A stretch of DNA of 64,000 nucleotides from Acinetobacter ursingii DSM 16037 = CIP 107286 (GCF_000368825.1 NZ_KB849715.1:296621-360620); one strand, 5' to 3'; counted from the first letter of the stretch, positions 1 through 12,799 are shown. Numbers and translations: made by a program. The notes: a model not told the origin generated them from the sequence alone.

Positions 1-1685
1 ACGATGTTATACAAGGCATCAAAACCAAATGCAGTACGACAAATATGCACTAAACCTGAACCCAAACCACTTTGAGCAAAAGATTTAACTGCCGCGTAAG
101 CAAATACAAACAACAAGATTCCTACGATTAAACCCGCAATCGCAATACCGCTTGCCAAATGTTCTGCGTGAGAAACCGCAGCTTCCAAACTTTCTGGAAT
201 CACAAAACTTGGAATATTAGCACTGCTTAAAAGCTTCAAAACTGGAGCTTGTAAGAAGTAACCGAAACCTGTCGATAAGAATGCAAGAATAGCCAAAGGT
301 CCCCAGTAAGTCACACCATGAATAGCATGTGCTTCTGTTTTTTCTTCGCCAAAAAATACCACCCAGATTAAACGGAAAGTATAAATAGACGTTAAGAATG
401 CACCTGCAACCCCGACCCAATACAAGGTATTGTAAAGTGGTAAGTTTGCAATCACAGATTGTGCATAAACTGCGCCTAAGATCGCATCTTTAGAGAAGAA
501 GCCAATGGTCACGATTGGAAGCGCAGCAAGTGCACCGCCGCCGATGACAAAACACCAGAATACAAATGGAATCTTTTTACGCAAACCACCCATCTTGAAA
601 ATGTTTTGTTCATGATGACACGCTAAAATCACTGCACCAGAAGATAAGAACAATAACGCTTTAAAGAATGCGTGAGCCAACATATGGAACAGACCTGCCT
701 GATAGGCTTCTGCACCCACTGCCATAAACATATAACCCAACTGACTCATCGTTGAGTAAGCCAAAATACGTTTGATATCGGTTTGAACCAATGCTGCAAA
801 ACCTGCGACGAGCAAAGTTACAGCACCTGTAATTGAAATGAATTGCATCACTGCTGGCGCCATTTCAATCACGCTATGCATACGACTGGTCAGATAGACA
901 CCCGCTGTCACCATCGTTGCAGCGTGGATAAGTGCTGAAACAGGCGTAGGGCCTGCCATCGCATCGGCCAACCATGTTTGTAATGGAATCTGCGCAGATT
1001 TACCTGCCGCACCCAAGAACAACATTAAAGCGGTCCAGATTGAAAGCGATGAGCTTTGTGTCATCACTGTCGCCGCATTTTCAACGATATAATGCGTATT
1101 TAACGTACCAAACTGTTGATAAAGCAGGAACAATGCAATAAGTAAAAATACGTCACCAACACGTGTCACTGTAAATGCCTTGATCGCAGCCCAGCCATTG
1201 TCTGGATTTGAATAATAAAATCCAATCAATAGATATGAGCACAGACCGACGCCTTCCCAACCCAAGAACAATAACGCCAAGTTATCGCCAAGCACCAACA
1301 CCAACATGCTGGCAACAAACAGGTTGAAATATGAGAAGAAACGCGCATAGCCTTCTTCGCCGCGCATATACCATGAAGCAAAGATATGGATGAGGAAACC
1401 CACACCCGTAATCATGCCTGTCATCAGTAATGACAAACCATCGAGATATAGCGTAATACCCGGTGCAAAACCACCGACATTAAACCAAGTCCACAAATGT
1501 TGGACAAAAAATGGTTGTCCACTGCTGGTAAATGCAAGTCCGGCAATGAGAGCAAACAATGCAGAGAGTCCAACCGAGCCGACACCAATAATGGCTGCGA
1601 CATTTTCAGAGAGCTTGTCGCGCCCTACCGCTAATAAAATAAAACCGATCAGCGGAAAAAGAATCGTTAAATATAAAGTACTCAT
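1..1685 (-). CDS. nuoL: NADH-quinone oxidoreductase subunit L, partial (C-terminus outside window)
   Basis: Proton-pumping antiporter-like subunit of respiratory complex I in the inner membrane. The frame opens with ATG at 1685 and stays open to position 1, giving about 561 residues; the last part of the usual 600-plus residue protein lies beyond the window. The translation begins [17 protein letters not shown] and contains the family segments [17 protein letters not shown] and [20 protein letters not shown], which carries conserved channel residues. Many hydrophobic helices are visible. The start overlaps the nuoK stop (ATGA), typical of translational coupling. nuoM and nuoN would be expected further left. 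Confidence 0.97.
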   Translation of the reverse strand, partial: MSTLYLTILFPLIGFILLAVGRDKLSENVAAIIGVGSVGLSALFALIAGLAFTSSGQPFFVQHLWTWFNVGGFAPGITLYLDGLSLLMTGMITGVGFLIHIFASWYMRGEEGYARFFSYFNLFVASMLVLVLGDNLALLFLGWEGVGLCSYLLIGFYYSNPDNGWAAIKAFTVTRVGDVFLLIALFLLYQQFGTLNTHYIVENAATVMTQSSSLSIWTALMLFLGAAGKSAQIPLQTWLADAMAGPTPVSALIHAATMVTAGVYLTSRMHSVIEMAPAVMQFISITGAVTLLVAGFAALVQTDIKRILAYSTMSQLGYMFMAVGAEAYQAGLFHMLAHAFFKALLFLSSGAVILACHHEQNIFKMGGLRKKIPFVFWCFVIGGGALAALPIVTIGFFSKDAILGAVYAQSVIANLPLYNTLYWVGVAGAFLTSIYTFRLIWVVFFGEEKTEAHAIHGVTYWGPLAILAFLSTGFGYFLQAPVLKLLSSANIPSFVIPESLEAAVSHAEHLASGIAIAGLIVGILLFVFAYAAVKSFAQSGLGSGLVHICRTAFGFDALYNI

Positions 1686-1990
1686 CCGCGCATCTCACTA
1701 GCAGCATCCACATCCAGATGGTGGAAGCGATGGTAAAACTGAAGGACAATCGCAAGACCAATACAAGCCTCTGCCGCAGCAAGAGTCAAAATCAGGATAA
1801 ACATAATCTGACCATCAGGTTGTGCCCATGCACTTCCTGCTAAAACAAATGCCAATGCCGCAGCATTCATCATGATTTCAAGGCTCATCAACATAAAGAG
1901 AAGATTGCGTCGCACCATTACACCGTAAAAACCCAGTGCAAAAAGAATGGTTGCAACAATCAAACCATGTTCTAAAGGGATATTGCCCAT
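1682..1990 (-). CDS. nuoK: NADH-quinone oxidoreductase subunit K
   Basis: Small membrane subunit of complex I (homologous to MrpC/ND4L) that takes part in proton translocation. It has 102 residues, the normal length, with three hydrophobic helices at about residues 5-25, 29-52 and 62-86, and the conserved acidic residues in [10 protein letters not shown] and in [11 protein letters not shown]. It starts three bases after the nuoJ stop and its own stop overlaps the nuoL start, so it is translated within the nuo operon. Confidence 0.97.
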   Translation of the reverse strand: MGNIPLEHGLIVATILFALGFYGVMVRRNLLFMLMSLEIMMNAAALAFVLAGSAWAQPDGQIMFILILTLAAAEACIGLAIVLQFYHRFHHLDVDAASEMRG

Positions 1991-1992
1991 TG

Positions 1993-2511
1993 TTATAGTT
2001 CCCCTTCTGCACTTGGTTCACGTTTACCTAAGTGGAATGCTGCAACTAATGCTGCAAGCAATAACATCGCGGCAACTTCAACCAATAATAAATAATGAGT
2101 AAACAAAGCTTGACCGACTGCTTTTGGACCGATCACTTCACGACCCATGACTTGTCCCGGTACCGTGTAATCACTTGATAACATCCAGACCAAAGTCAAA
2201 CCGAGCAGAAAGCTCATCAGTGCTGGAACTGCCCATGTTTCAGAGCTCAACCACTTACGTTCTTGTTCCACAGTATGCTGACCTAAATTCAGCATCATCA
2301 CCACAAAGACGAACAGAACCATAATTGCACCAGCATAAACAATCACTTCAAGCGCACCAGCAAATGGCGCACCCACGATCATGAAGATACCCGCTACTGC
2401 AAGTAATGAAACAATCAGACTGAGTAAAGCATGTACAGGATTCGCATTGGTCACCACACGAATCGTAGAGACAATGGCCACGAGAGCCATCAAATAAAAT
2501 GGCCACATCAT
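1993..2511 (-). CDS. nuoJ: NADH-quinone oxidoreductase subunit J
   Basis: Inner-membrane subunit of complex I (ND6 homologue). It has 172 residues with five predicted helices. The diagnostic segment [20 protein letters not shown] in the third helix, with the conserved Tyr and Gly of the pi-bulge region, identifies the family. Its start overlaps the end of nuoI (2508-2511) and nuoK follows two bases after its stop. The length and the operon position after nuoI are standard. Confidence 0.97.
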   Translation of the reverse strand: MMWPFYLMALVAIVSTIRVVTNANPVHALLSLIVSLLAVAGIFMIVGAPFAGALEVIVYAGAIMVLFVFVVMMLNLGQHTVEQERKWLSSETWAVPALMSFLLGLTLVWMLSSDYTVPGQVMGREVIGPKAVGQALFTHYLLLVEVAAMLLLAALVAAFHLGKREPSAEGEL

Positions 2512-3050
2512 GGTAATAAACTCCGTACATCGATAGGTGCACTTTCTTTTTGCGCTTGACCTTTACCTTTACCATCAATTGCCATACCCGCAACACGGTA
2601 GAAGTTATAGTCAGGATATTTACCTGGACCAGAAATCAATAGATTTTCTTTTTCATAAACCAAGTCCTGACGCACGTACTCACCTAACTCAAAGTCAGGA
2701 GTAAGCTGAATCGCGGTCGTTGGACACGCCTCTTCACACATGCCACAGAAAATACAACGAGAGAAGTTGATACGGAAAAATTCTGGATACCAGCGTCCGT
2801 CTTCTTTTTCTGCTTTTTGCAGTGAAATACAGCCGACTGGACAAGCCACTGCACACAAGTTACATGCCACGCAGCGCTCTTCACCGTCTGGATCACGAGT
2901 CAGAATAATACGGCCACGATAGCGAGGCGGTACAATTTCCTCTGCTGGGACTTCAGGATAAAGAATTGTGTCTCGTTTACGCGTAATGTGGGTAAATACC
3001 ATCCACAAGGTACGAACGATTGACCCAACTCCAGCTAGAACTTTATACAT
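2508..3050 (-). CDS. nuoI: NADH-quinone oxidoreductase subunit I
   Basis: Peripheral-arm ferredoxin-like subunit of complex I that carries clusters N6a and N6b on the path to quinone. It has 180 residues with two 4Fe-4S motifs, [12 protein letters not shown] at about residues 61-72 and [12 protein letters not shown] at about 100-111. The N-terminal amphipathic stretch ([14 protein letters not shown]) anchors it to the membrane arm. It is in operon order between nuoH and nuoJ. No anomaly is seen. Confidence 0.97.
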   Translation of the reverse strand: MYKVLAGVGSIVRTLWMVFTHITRKRDTILYPEVPAEEIVPPRYRGRIILTRDPDGEERCVACNLCAVACPVGCISLQKAEKEDGRWYPEFFRINFSRCIFCGMCEEACPTTAIQLTPDFELGEYVRQDLVYEKENLLISGPGKYPDYNFYRVAGMAIDGKGKGQAQKESAPIDVRSLLP

Positions 3051-3068
3051 TTTGTACTCCCTGCTGTC

Positions 3069-4085
3069 TTAGGCCTGATTCATCAGAATCACAGCACCAG
3101 TCACGAGTAAGTTGACTAACGCCAGCGGCAAACAAATTTTCCAACCAAAATTCATGACTTGGTCATAACGCGGACGCATTAAAGAACCACGAGCCAAAAT
3201 AAACATCATCATAAAAAACGCTGTTTTAATAATGAACCAGAACACAGGCGGAACAAACGGAATTTCAAGGTTAAATGGCGCAAGCCAACCACCAAAGAAT
3301 AAGGTCACGATCAAGGCAGAAATCAGTACGATATTCACATATTCTGCAACGAAGAACATGCCCCACTTCATACCACCATATTCAACGTGATAACCTTCAG
3401 CCAATTCTTGTTCAGCTTCTGGTTGGTCAAATGGATGACGATGCGTGACCGCAACACCCGCGATCACAAATACCATAAAGCCAATAAACTGCGGAATGAT
3501 AAACCAAACATCGCGTTGCGCTTCCACAATTTCACGCAGGTTAAATGAACCTGCGATGGCAACAACGCCCATCAGGGAAATACCCAAAAACACTTCATAA
3601 GAAATGGTTTGAGCCGCAGAACGTAAACCACCCAGTAACGAGTATTTGTTGTTTGATGACCAACCACCAAACAGCACGGCATAAACTGCAATACCCGCCA
3701 TTGCCATAAAGAACAATAGACCAATACTCATGTCCGCAACGCCAAGCGTCGGACTGATTGGAATCACCATAAATGACAGTACCGCAGTTGCCATTGCCAC
3801 TGCTGGTGCCATACGAAAGGTCAATTTATCGGCAAACTTTGGTGTCCAGTCTTCCTTGAACATGATCTTCAGCATATCTGCCACGATCTGAAACATACCG
3901 CCTGGCCCTACACGATTAGGACCATAACGGTCTTGCCAGAGTGCCAAAAGACGACGTTCAATAAATGACATTAAAGCTGCAATCACAACCACTACCAGCA
4001 TAATCACAATCGCTTGAACCACAGCATAAGCAATTGGCCAGTTCTCAGCCCAAAGCGGTGTTTGACGCATAATTTCTTGTTGCAT
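3069..4085 (-). CDS. nuoH: NADH-quinone oxidoreductase subunit H
   Basis: Membrane subunit (ND1 homologue) that forms the quinone-access chamber of complex I. It has 338 residues and about eight helices. Conserved segments include [21 protein letters not shown] near residue 44 and the loop [20 protein letters not shown] near residue 218, whose acidic residues line the proton path. It lies three bases after the nuoG stop, with nuoI downstream. The length fits the family. Confidence 0.97.
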   Translation of the reverse strand: MQQEIMRQTPLWAENWPIAYAVVQAIVIMLVVVVIAALMSFIERRLLALWQDRYGPNRVGPGGMFQIVADMLKIMFKEDWTPKFADKLTFRMAPAVAMATAVLSFMVIPISPTLGVADMSIGLLFFMAMAGIAVYAVLFGGWSSNNKYSLLGGLRSAAQTISYEVFLGISLMGVVAIAGSFNLREIVEAQRDVWFIIPQFIGFMVFVIAGVAVTHRHPFDQPEAEQELAEGYHVEYGGMKWGMFFVAEYVNIVLISALIVTLFFGGWLAPFNLEIPFVPPVFWFIIKTAFFMMMFILARGSLMRPRYDQVMNFGWKICLPLALVNLLVTGAVILMNQA

Positions 4086-4088
4086 GAA

Positions 4089-6770
4089 TTACACTCCTAC
4101 CGCGACTGATACAGGTTCAGCCAAAGACACCGTCGGTGCCAAACCAATTGGATAACCGATATAACCCGTTGGTAAATATTCAATCACCTGAACAGGTAAG
4201 CTCACTGTGGTTTCACCCGCTTGTAATGAAATACGTTCACCATCTTTGAGATTCAAACGAGTTGCATCTTGTTCACCCAAAGCAAAAGTGGCTTCAGGAA
4301 TACGAGACTGCATGGCAGGTGTCTTAATGGTAAATTCACCCGATGCAAAAATGTGATGCATTGGAACCAGACGGAAACTTTCAGGATTGACCGTAATCGC
4401 TGCTGGTGCAACAAAGCTACGTGCAGGACGTTTTGGTAAACGATCAAATAAACGAATACCTGAGTCGCCACCTTTCAAGTGACCACCGACTTCATCTTGG
4501 TATTTATTCCAAGATTGTGGCGAGTTCCAACCCGGTGCCCATGCAAATGGAACCAATGATGATGCTTTTTGTGGACCCACATAACCTTCCATCGAGAAAG
4601 TTAAAGCTGAATCGACATCCACAGGTTGTTTTGGTTCATGTACAGAAATTGGTGCACGAAGTGCGGTACGACCTGAATAACGACGCGGTTCACGCGCAAT
4701 TTTTAAACCATGAACACGGTAGCCTGCATCTGGTGCAACGTCCTGAATCGCTTCAAGCACAGGAACATTTTTCACCACAGATTCAATCACATCATCCAGT
4801 AAAGTCCAGTTAATCACTTTACCGTTGAGTCCTGTTTCAATAGCATGTAACCAACGCCATGATTCTTTGATCGCATACTCTGGCTTGTAATAGCTTGGAT
4901 CATAAACTTGGTAGAAACGTTGCGCACGACCTTCCTGACTCACCACTGTACCATCACCCTCAGCAAAACTTGCCGCTGAAAGCACGATATCGGCCTGTTT
5001 CACAGTCTCAGTTTCACTGTGATCCAACACAATTACGGTTTGCGCTTTGGCAAGAGCAGCTTTGACTTGAGGTGCAGGTAAACGACGGAATAAGTCATTT
5101 TCCACGATCACGACAGTGTCATAATCTTGTGCAAAGGCTTGTTCTAAGCTTTGACCACCAAACAATGCCAGACCCATTGAGTTCACTTCAGGCACAGTCA
5201 GTGTAAGACCAGCATTGCCTAGATTTTGTGCGACTTGCGCAGCCGCTTCCATAATCGCTGGATCTTGTAAGCTTGTACCCGAAATCACCAAAGGTTTTTT
5301 CGCAGCTTTTAAGCTGTCAGCAATACTTTGAGCAAAGGCTTTGGCATCATCATCTAGACCATTCAGGGTTTCACCTTTCACAGCTGCCGCAATTGCAAAA
5401 CCAAGACGCGCGATGTCGTTTGGTGATGCAACTACTTCACCTGTTGCGACATCCGCTAAGCGAGTTTGAGTCGCTGCCAAAATATAAATCGGAGATTTCT
5501 CATCCTGACCAATACGTTGTACAGGTTCTGCTAACCAGTCTGGAGTACGACGATCCGCCGCCATTTGTTTGGCTTTATTTTTCGCTGCTTGACGAACGGA
5601 TAATGCCATACGCGGTGCAGTTTGAGTGAGGTCTTCACCTAAAATCAGTACTGCATCATAGCTTTCGACTTCACGCATATTCGGGTTGTAAACACCCTCG
5701 GTTTGCATGATTGAAGCCGCAAGTTCAACCAGATTTTGCTCTTTTTGCGACAGGCCTGTTGAGTAGTTTTCCTGTCCGACTAGCTCACGTAATGCATAGT
5801 TCGATTCAAGGCTGGCACGTGGAGAACCGATTCCCAGTACTTTTTTACCTTGAAGTTTTACAATGACTTCATCCAGTGCCTGATCAACTGAAACTGAACT
5901 GACCGCTTCACCGACACGGAACTGTGGCTGACGCGGACGATCTGCACGGTTCACATAACCCGTACCAAAGCGACCTTTATCGCAGAGGAAGTACTGATTG
6001 ACCTCACCGTTAAAACGGTTTTCTACACGGCGCAATTCACCATAACGCTCACCCGGAGAAATGTTACAACCTGAAGAACAGCCCTGACACACGCTTGGTG
6101 CATACTGCATATCCCATTTACGGTTATAACGTTCAGAGTGAGTTTTATCGGTAAATACACCTGTTGGACAAACTTCTGTCAGGTTACCTGAAAATTCAGA
6201 CTCCAAAGTGCCAGACTCTGGACGACCAAAGTACACACGCGATGCATTGGCATAGACACCAAAGTCAGTCCCGCCTGCGTAGTCTTTGTAGTAACGCACA
6301 CAACGATAACACGCGATACAACGGTTCATTTCATGTGCAATAAATGAACCCAACTCTTGGTTATAGTGCGTACGTTTGGTAAAGCGATAGCGACGACGGT
6401 CATGACCTGTCATTACGGTCATATCTTGTAAATGACAGTGACCACCTTCTTCACAAACTGGACAGTCGTGCGGGTGGTTGGTCATTAAAAATTCAACCAC
6501 TGACTCACGAAAATCAACCGCTTCTTTATCTTCGATTGAAATAAACGTATTGTCAGCCGCGGGTGTCATACATGACATCACTAAACGTCCACGGGTATCG
6601 TCAGCATTTGCATACTGAGTCACCGCACATTGACGACATGAACCCACAGAACCTAAGGATGGATGCCAACAAAAATATGGAATGTCGATGCCTAGGGACA
6701 AACATGCTTGTAGCAGGTTTTCTGACCCATTGACTTCATATGATTTTCCATCGACATGAATTGTAGCCAT
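4089..6770 (-). CDS. nuoG: NADH-quinone oxidoreductase subunit G
   Basis: Iron-sulfur subunit of the complex I NADH module. It has 893 residues. The N-terminus is a 2Fe-2S ferredoxin domain ([18 protein letters not shown], residues about 33-50), followed by the His/Cys-ligated 4Fe-4S site ([14 protein letters not shown]), a second site (CIACYRCV) and the CQGCSSGC motif of the molybdopterin-oxidoreductase-like domain. The last of these matches the extra N7-type cluster of bacterial enzymes. The rest is a catalytically dead molybdopterin-type fold. It is eleven bases downstream of nuoF. Confidence 0.97.
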   Translation of the reverse strand: MATIHVDGKSYEVNGSENLLQACLSLGIDIPYFCWHPSLGSVGSCRQCAVTQYANADDTRGRLVMSCMTPAADNTFISIEDKEAVDFRESVVEFLMTNHPHDCPVCEEGGHCHLQDMTVMTGHDRRRYRFTKRTHYNQELGSFIAHEMNRCIACYRCVRYYKDYAGGTDFGVYANASRVYFGRPESGTLESEFSGNLTEVCPTGVFTDKTHSERYNRKWDMQYAPSVCQGCSSGCNISPGERYGELRRVENRFNGEVNQYFLCDKGRFGTGYVNRADRPRQPQFRVGEAVSSVSVDQALDEVIVKLQGKKVLGIGSPRASLESNYALRELVGQENYSTGLSQKEQNLVELAASIMQTEGVYNPNMREVESYDAVLILGEDLTQTAPRMALSVRQAAKNKAKQMAADRRTPDWLAEPVQRIGQDEKSPIYILAATQTRLADVATGEVVASPNDIARLGFAIAAAVKGETLNGLDDDAKAFAQSIADSLKAAKKPLVISGTSLQDPAIMEAAAQVAQNLGNAGLTLTVPEVNSMGLALFGGQSLEQAFAQDYDTVVIVENDLFRRLPAPQVKAALAKAQTVIVLDHSETETVKQADIVLSAASFAEGDGTVVSQEGRAQRFYQVYDPSYYKPEYAIKESWRWLHAIETGLNGKVINWTLLDDVIESVVKNVPVLEAIQDVAPDAGYRVHGLKIAREPRRYSGRTALRAPISVHEPKQPVDVDSALTFSMEGYVGPQKASSLVPFAWAPGWNSPQSWNKYQDEVGGHLKGGDSGIRLFDRLPKRPARSFVAPAAITVNPESFRLVPMHHIFASGEFTIKTPAMQSRIPEATFALGEQDATRLNLKDGERISLQAGETTVSLPVQVIEYLPTGYIGYPIGLAPTVSLAEPVSVAVGV

Positions 6771-6781
6771 AGTCGAATTCC

Positions 6782-8113
6782 TTAAACTTGTTCTACGTGA
6801 CTGGCTTGGGCAACAGGACGATTGGTCACTTTTGCTTCAAACTCGCTACGGAAATATTTGAGTGCGCCCATAAGCGGCTCCATCGCACCCGGTGCGTGGG
6901 CACAGAAGGTCTTACCGATCCACAACTTTTTGGTGAGTTCAGACAAATGCTCGATGTCTTCCATCTTGCCTTCACCATTTTCAAGTGCTTTCAGTGCTTT
7001 GACCGCCCAAGGTAAACCATCACGGCATGGTGTACACCAGCCACATGATTCACGCGCAAAGAACTCTTCAAGGTTACGTACCGCAGAAACCATACATTGG
7101 GTTTCATCCACCACCATCAACAAGCACGTACCTAAACGCGAACCTGCTTTCATGATGCTTTCAGAATCCATCGGAAGATCAATATGCTCAGCTGCTAAAA
7201 AGTCAGTGGATGCACCACCCGGTAACCATGCTTTAAGTTTCAGACCATCACGCATACCACCCGCGTAGTCTTCAATCACTTCACGCGCAGTCGTACCAAA
7301 TGGCAACTCCCAAAGTCCTGGGAATTTAACTTTACCTGAGGCACCATAAATTTTAGTACCTGGATCTTTGGATTTACCCGCAGACAAACCGATATACCAC
7401 TCAGGACCACGTAACATGATCGCGGGTAAGTTGTTATAAGTTTCGACGTTATTGACGATGGTTGGACGCCCCCATGCTCCTGCAACTTGCGGGAATGGCG
7501 GTTTAGTCCGTGGATTAGCACGACGACCTTCTAGCGAGTTAATCAATGCAGTTTCTTCACCACAGATATAACGGCCAGCACCTGTATGCACAAACAGCTC
7601 AAAATTCCAGCCTGTATCCAGAATATTGTCACCCAAATAACCTTTGGCACGAACTTGTTCCAAAGCTTCATTTAAGTATTGAGCCGCTTCAATATATTCA
7701 CCACGAATAAAGATATAACCCTGCGTTGCCTCTAAGGTATAAGCAGCGATCAACATGCCTTCAATCAATTGGTGCGGAAGACGTTCCATCAACAAACGGT
7801 CTTTGAATGTACCGGGTTCCATTTCATCGGCATTACAGATGAGATAGCGTGGACCACCATCATTCGGTGCCATGAGCGACCATTTAATCCCTGCTGGGAA
7901 ACCTGCACCACCACGGCCTTTGACCGTTGCTGCTTTAATGACTTCCAAAACTTCCGCAGGTTTCATTTCAATGGCTTTCTTAAAGCCTTGATAACCCTCT
8001 AAAGCTTCGTAATCATCGGCATTGCGGACATGTTCCTGTTTACTCAAACGCCAAGTCAGTGGATGAGTTTCTGGATTACCTTCGCCATAAATCGGTTTTG
8101 GTTCAGTATTCAT
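6782..8113 (-). CDS. nuoF: NADH-quinone oxidoreductase subunit F (NADH- and FMN-binding)
   Basis: Entry subunit of complex I. It binds NADH and FMN and passes electrons to cluster N3. It has 443 residues. The glycine-rich [14 protein letters not shown] (near residue 67) binds [22 protein letters not shown] follows, and [12 protein letters not shown] near residue 355 with a later Cys ligates the 4Fe-4S cluster. Its start overlaps the nuoE stop by four bases, so the two NADH-module subunits are translationally coupled. Confidence 0.97.
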   Translation of the reverse strand: MNTEPKPIYGEGNPETHPLTWRLSKQEHVRNADDYEALEGYQGFKKAIEMKPAEVLEVIKAATVKGRGGAGFPAGIKWSLMAPNDGGPRYLICNADEMEPGTFKDRLLMERLPHQLIEGMLIAAYTLEATQGYIFIRGEYIEAAQYLNEALEQVRAKGYLGDNILDTGWNFELFVHTGAGRYICGEETALINSLEGRRANPRTKPPFPQVAGAWGRPTIVNNVETYNNLPAIMLRGPEWYIGLSAGKSKDPGTKIYGASGKVKFPGLWELPFGTTAREVIEDYAGGMRDGLKLKAWLPGGASTDFLAAEHIDLPMDSESIMKAGSRLGTCLLMVVDETQCMVSAVRNLEEFFARESCGWCTPCRDGLPWAVKALKALENGEGKMEDIEHLSELTKKLWIGKTFCAHAPGAMEPLMGALKYFRSEFEAKVTNRPVAQASHVEQV

Positions 8114-8619
8114 ACATACTTCTCCAATAACTGTTTGACCGAAGATACATCTACCAAACCATGGGTATCTTCATCAATCATAAGTGTTGGGCCTTTATCA
8201 CAATTACCTAAACAGCAAATGGGTAATAAGGTAAAACGGCCATCTTGCGTGGTTTGACCATACTGAATACCCAGCTCACGTTGGAACGCTTCAGCCAAAG
8301 TTTCAGCACCCATCAAGAAGCAGGCAATCGAGTCACACAATAAAATTACGTGACGACCCACAGGTTGGCGATAAATACGGTTATAAAATGTCGCCACACC
8401 TTCCAAATCTGCAACGCTAATCGTTAATAACTGCGCGATTGCATTCATCTGTGCATCATCTACCCAGCCATTACGGCGTTGTACGCACTTCAGTGCATCC
8501 AATGATGCCGCACGTGGATACGGATAGTGATCAATGTGATGTTCTATTTCGTGGATTTCATCCGCAGTCAAAATCCCTTCAACATTCACACGTGGCTTTT
8601 TATCAGTCAAAATCATCAT
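8110..8619 (-). CDS. nuoE: NADH-quinone oxidoreductase subunit E
   Basis: Thioredoxin-fold 2Fe-2S subunit (cluster N1a) that partners NuoF in the NADH module. It has 169 residues. The cluster ligands are visible as CDSIAC in the middle and CLGNC about 35 residues later. The N-terminal helical bundle ([20 protein letters not shown]) is typical. It lies between nuoCD and nuoF with a 12-base gap upstream and an overlap downstream. Confidence 0.96.
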   Translation of the reverse strand: MMILTDKKPRVNVEGILTADEIHEIEHHIDHYPYPRAASLDALKCVQRRNGWVDDAQMNAIAQLLTISVADLEGVATFYNRIYRQPVGRHVILLCDSIACFLMGAETLAEAFQRELGIQYGQTTQDGRFTLLPICCLGNCDKGPTLMIDEDTHGLVDVSSVKQLLEKYV

Positions 8620-8631
8620 AATGCGTACCCC

Positions 8632-10419
8632 TTAGCGATCCACGTCGGCCATAACCACATCAATGGTTGCCAGATAAATGATCAAGTCTGAAACCAGACT
8701 ACCGTTAATCACAGATGGAATTTGCTGTAGATGGGTAAAGGTCGGTGTACGAATACGAGTACGATAACTCATGGTTGATTTATCAGACGTCAAATAATAG
8801 TTAGACGCACCTTTCACCACTTCCGCCATCACAGATGCTTCACCCGCTGGCATGACAGGCCCCCATGACACACTTAAGAAGTGCGTAATCAGAGTTTCAA
8901 TATCTTGCAGGGTTTTATCTTTCGGTGGTGGAACTGCCAGAGGATGATCCGCTTTATACGGACCAGATGGCATATTATCCAGACATTGTTTCACGATTTT
9001 GAGCGATTCTTCGATTTCGCGATAATGCACCATGACACGAGCATAGGCATCGCCTTCATACTCAAGTGGTACTTCAAAATCGTAATTTTCATAACCACTG
9101 TATGGACGATATTTACGCACATCAAAGTCAATACCTGTGGCGCGTAAACCAGTGCCTGTTATTCCCCAAGCCAATGCAGATTTTGCATCATATTGAGCAA
9201 CATTACGGGTACGACCTTCAAATACTGAGTTTTTAAGTGCAGCAGTATGATATTCCTTCAAACGCTTTGGCATCCATTCGAGAATGTCACGAATCAGTTT
9301 TTGCCAGTTGTTTGGAAGGTCATGTGCTGTTCCACCGATACGGAACCACGCAGGATGCATACGGAAACCTGTGATCGCTTCAATCGCGTCATAGATTTTT
9401 TGACGATCGGCAAACATATAGAATACTGGGGTCATACCACCCGCATCCTGAATCGCCGTACCGATATATAACAAGTGGTTGTTGATACGGAACAATTCCG
9501 ACATCATGACACGGATACATTGCGCACGTTCAGGCACTTTAATACCCGCAAGCTGCTCAACGCCCATGACATAAGGCATGTTTTGCGCACAACCGCCCAA
9601 GTAGTCCACACGGTCGGTATAGGGAATGAACGAGTGCCAAGTTTGACGCTCAGCCATCTTTTCCACACCACGATGGTGATAACCGATATCAGGCACACAG
9701 TCTTTGACTTCTTCACCATCTAACTGTAACACCACACGGAACGCACCATGTGCAGATGGATGGTTAGGACCCAAGTTCAGGAACATGAAATCCTCATCGG
9801 CATTTCCACGTTTTAATCCCCAATCTTCTGGGACAAAACGTAAATGTTCCTGTTCAAAATCCTGCTTGGCTTTGTTCTGCATATACGGGGTATATTCGGT
9901 CGCACGTGCAGAATATTCTTTACGCAGTGGATGCCCTTCCCAATAAGTTGGTAACAAAATTCGACGTAGCATCGGATGCCCTTCGAAATTGATCCCAAAC
10001 ATATCGTAAGCTTCACGTTCGTACCAGTTGGCATTTGGCCAAATATTGGTGGCTGTTGGAATGTTAATATCATTCTCGTTCAGCGCCACTTTGATACGAA
10101 TATCACTATTACGTTCTAATGATAATAAGTGATAGAACACCGTGAAATCAGATGCAGGTAAACCATCACGGTGGGTACGTAAACGCTCATCCACCGCCGA
10201 TAAGTCAAACAACATCACATAAGGACGTTCTACTTTACGCAAAAACATCAGTACATCTTGTACGCGTGCGCGCTCAACCCAGACAGTCGGAAACTCTTCA
10301 CAAGTCGGTTGCACGTAGAAGTTTTCACCAAACTTGGTTTGGAGTTCCTCTACAATTGCAAATGCTGGGCGTGAATCAACTGGAGTCGATTCTGGCATAG
10401 CAATGTCAGTTTCAGCCAT
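8632..10419 (-). CDS. nuoC: NADH-quinone oxidoreductase fused subunit C/D
   Basis: Single 595-residue polypeptide joining the NuoC (30 kDa) and NuoD (49 kDa) subunits of the complex I connecting module; the fused gene is often written nuoCD. Residues about 20-185 are NuoC ([17 protein letters not shown]) and about 205-595 are NuoD, with [13 protein letters not shown] and the quinone-pocket histidine and tyrosine region. The C-terminal [11 protein letters not shown] is the usual NuoD ending. Such fusions occur in Enterobacteria, Pseudomonas and Acinetobacter. Confidence 0.96.
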   Translation of the reverse strand: MAETDIAMPESTPVDSRPAFAIVEELQTKFGENFYVQPTCEEFPTVWVERARVQDVLMFLRKVERPYVMLFDLSAVDERLRTHRDGLPASDFTVFYHLLSLERNSDIRIKVALNENDINIPTATNIWPNANWYEREAYDMFGINFEGHPMLRRILLPTYWEGHPLRKEYSARATEYTPYMQNKAKQDFEQEHLRFVPEDWGLKRGNADEDFMFLNLGPNHPSAHGAFRVVLQLDGEEVKDCVPDIGYHHRGVEKMAERQTWHSFIPYTDRVDYLGGCAQNMPYVMGVEQLAGIKVPERAQCIRVMMSELFRINNHLLYIGTAIQDAGGMTPVFYMFADRQKIYDAIEAITGFRMHPAWFRIGGTAHDLPNNWQKLIRDILEWMPKRLKEYHTAALKNSVFEGRTRNVAQYDAKSALAWGITGTGLRATGIDFDVRKYRPYSGYENYDFEVPLEYEGDAYARVMVHYREIEESLKIVKQCLDNMPSGPYKADHPLAVPPPKDKTLQDIETLITHFLSVSWGPVMPAGEASVMAEVVKGASNYYLTSDKSTMSYRTRIRTPTFTHLQQIPSVINGSLVSDLIIYLATIDVVMADVDR

Positions 10420-10506
10420 TGGCTTGGCTTCCTATTTAATACAAATTCAGTCAATTTTTCTGATGAAACATATCCAGTCGATATATCAAAACTTCATCAT
10501 GAATAA

Positions 10507-11184
10507 TTATTTAATTTCATCCATAGAGCGTAGGTTTTTCACCGCAATACGCTCAGCATTTTTGCGATCGCGTTCTGGCATCATCTTTGGCTTATACACT
10601 GGCTTAAGATCATCACCGATTACGGCAGAAAGTGGACGGCGCTCTAATTGAATTTGGTCTTGGAGTAGCATTAATGCTTGAATCAATGCTTCAGGACGAG
10701 GCGGGCAACCTGGGACGTACACGTCAACAGGAATAATTTTATCGACGCCCTGTACAACCGAATAAATGTCGTACATACCGCCTGAATTTGCACAAGCTCC
10801 CATGGAAATGACCCATTTTGGCTCAAGCATTTGCTCATAAAGACGTTGAATAACGGGCGCCATTTTGACAAAACAGGTTCCAGCAACAATCATCAAGTCA
10901 GCTTGACGCGGTGAAGCACGAATAACCTCGGCACCAAAACGTGATAAATCATGGACACCTGTTAAGGTGGTTGCATACTCAACGTAACAGCATGAAGTCC
11001 CAAAGTTAAATGGCCAGACTGAGTTTTTACGCCCCCAGTTGACCACATTATGCATCACATCTTCCAGACGGGTCATGAAGACATTTTTATTGACTTCTTC
11101 TTCAAGCGGATCAGTGACAATTTGGCGTTCTTGCAAAGGATATTGATCAGCACTCGGATTCGCACGGGTTAATGTATATTTCAT
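10507..11184 (-). CDS. nuoB: NADH-quinone oxidoreductase subunit B
   Basis: Carries the terminal cluster N2 that reduces quinone in complex I. It has 225 residues. The N2 ligands lie in [10 protein letters not shown] (adjacent cysteines), VAGTCFVKM and [11 protein letters not shown], with [11 protein letters not shown] between. It starts six bases after the nuoA stop. The 87-base gap before nuoCD is longer than other spacings in the operon and carries no ORF or clear terminator. Confidence 0.97.
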   Translation of the reverse strand: MKYTLTRANPSADQYPLQERQIVTDPLEEEVNKNVFMTRLEDVMHNVVNWGRKNSVWPFNFGTSCCYVEYATTLTGVHDLSRFGAEVIRASPRQADLMIVAGTCFVKMAPVIQRLYEQMLEPKWVISMGACANSGGMYDIYSVVQGVDKIIPVDVYVPGCPPRPEALIQALMLLQDQIQLERRPLSAVIGDDLKPVYKPKMMPERDRKNAERIAVKNLRSMDEIK

Positions 11185-11190
11185 CCCGAG

Positions 11191-11742
11191 TTACTCCTGT
11201 TCAGATGAGGTTTGAGTCGCTGAAATAGACTTCATACGACCTGAGGATTGAGCTGGAATGTGACCTGTAGGGTCCATCACCAACTCCTCAATAGAATTGA
11301 AGCGGGTAATATCAGCAATATTCATCTGTGCAGAACCCACTTTGGCCTTAATTCCTGCTGATTTACGACGATCTGCTGGTGCCCAGTTCAATGCACCTAC
11401 AGCAAATGCATAAACCAAAGCAATCAATAAATCGACAACAAAAATTACAACAGTCGTAAAACCAAGCCAACCCACTTCACGGACAGAGGTTGCCCATGCG
11501 TATAAGTAGAGTGCTTCAAGGTCAAAAACAACGAAGAAAATCGCGACCAAATAAAATTTTGCAGACAAGCGGATACGTGCCCCACCTGCGCTCACAACAC
11601 CTGATTCAAATTGCTCTTGCTTCGCGCGCCCCCACGATTTACCCCCTAGGAGCAAGGGAACGGTAAGCATAAAAACGCACAGAAATGTAACACCGATCAC
11701 GAAGGCAATAGTTGCCCATTCGTATGGAGTAATGGCACTCAT
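11191..11742 (-). CDS. nuoA: NADH-quinone oxidoreductase subunit A
   Basis: First gene of the complex I operon; a three-helix membrane subunit (ND3 homologue). It has 183 residues from ATG 11742, which is preceded by AGGAG with a 10-base spacer. The frame could extend to 11814, but that start has no good ribosome-binding site, so the shorter form is preferred. The signature FYLVAIFFVVFDLEALYLYAW (helix 2 and its acidic residues) is present. The C-terminal tail beyond about residue 135 is a hydrophilic extension ending in a Ser/Thr-rich stretch. Confidence 0.95.
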   Translation of the reverse strand: MSAITPYEWATIAFVIGVTFLCVFMLTVPLLLGGKSWGRAKQEQFESGVVSAGGARIRLSAKFYLVAIFFVVFDLEALYLYAWATSVREVGWLGFTTVVIFVVDLLIALVYAFAVGALNWAPADRRKSAGIKAKVGSAQMNIADITRFNSIEELVMDPTGHIPAQSSGRMKSISATQTSSEQE

Positions 11743-12425
11743 GCGGGGATAACTCCTGGCAGGCCTATTATTTAACAAAGAATGTATGTATTGGCCTTCA
11801 AATACACCAAACATAAAATTAATCCCGCCAATTGTACCTGATTTCTAATTTCTGTTGCTAGGTGAAGTACCTTAGTCTTTAGGATGATTTTTTGGACAAT
11901 TTTAGAAAATATAGGGCTTGAACGCTAAATCCACTGGTATTTATCGGTTTATCAAATCAATTCTCATATTATGATTATTTTTTTCATTTTCTTACATTTT
12001 AACCAATATTTCGGACAATTTTGTCCTAAATCATGATTACACCTTTAACCATCACTTATCATGTATTTTTTTGAATTATTTTGCTATTTTCTCAAGAAAT
12101 ACCCTCAACCTCAAACTTGGCTTAAAATCAGCCTACATTAAACGGTGATTTTGCTGAAAATTAAAGCTCTAAAAGACTATCTCAAGTTCAAAAGAGCATG
12201 CTATTTTGAGAAGTAGATCATGCTGAACTCGAGTGGTATTTTTTACTTCAATTCAAATTAGGATTGAAATAAAACTGATTAAACAAGCAGAATTTCTAAA
12301 TGAGGAAAATATATAAAATTAGATCTATAAATCTTTGCAATTCAGTTACATGCTTTAATTAACTTTATACACATCAACCTTGAGCCAATGTGTATGCTAA
12401 AAACAAAGAATAAGGAGTAAAATCA
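11743..12425. promoter_or_regulatory. 683-bp spacer with divergent promoters of nuoA and the 12426 gene
   Basis: AT-rich divergent intergenic region with no convincing ORF. A possible -10 for nuoA is TACAAT on the minus strand (11831-11836), but its -35 is poor. Two inverted repeats look like operators. GGACAA/TTGTCC with a 2-base spacer lies at 12013-12026, and a related GGACAATTTT copy is at 11894-11903. ATACACAT/ATGTGTAT, arms 12367-12374 and 12388-12395, lies just upstream of the 12426 gene. Their binding proteins are unknown. Confidence 0.4.
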
Positions 12426-12782
12426 ATGAGTCTGCACTATACACATAAGCCAAACTATTTTCTTTATGCTCAATTGCTCATTCGACATATTCAAGAATAT
12501 GTGCAAAAGCATCCCGATGCAGACAATGCAATTTTTGATTTACGTGATATTTATGACCTGTTTCGTCAGGATCTCGCATCAACCACAACCAATCTAGAAG
12601 GTATTCTTAACATTACGGATGAATATCGTATTGAAACCATCAATGGTGATCAAAAAATTATTAGTGGTTATAAAATCGATGCAGAAAATAACTTTCTCTT
12701 AATCGATTTTGATCAAGATGCTTTAACCAGTTTACGCGCAGGCAAAGCCCTAATTGCACCAGATGCGACCTTACAAGAATAA
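12426..12782 (+). CDS. Conserved small protein of unknown function
   Basis: Soluble protein of 118 residues with no signal peptide or membrane segment. A strong AAGGAG site lies 8 bases before the ATG, which supports it as a real gene. The composition is acidic (many Asp/Glu), with the stretch RDIYDLFRQDL and an Ile/Asp-rich C-terminal half. I do not recognise the family. It converges on bfmS and shares a terminator with it; its promoter faces away from nuo. Confidence 0.8.
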   Translation: MSLHYTHKPNYFLYAQLLIRHIQEYVQKHPDADNAIFDLRDIYDLFRQDLASTTTNLEGILNITDEYRIETINGDQKIISGYKIDAENNFLLIDFDQDALTSLRAGKALIAPDATLQE

Positions 12783-12799
12783 ACTGATTCAAATCAGAC

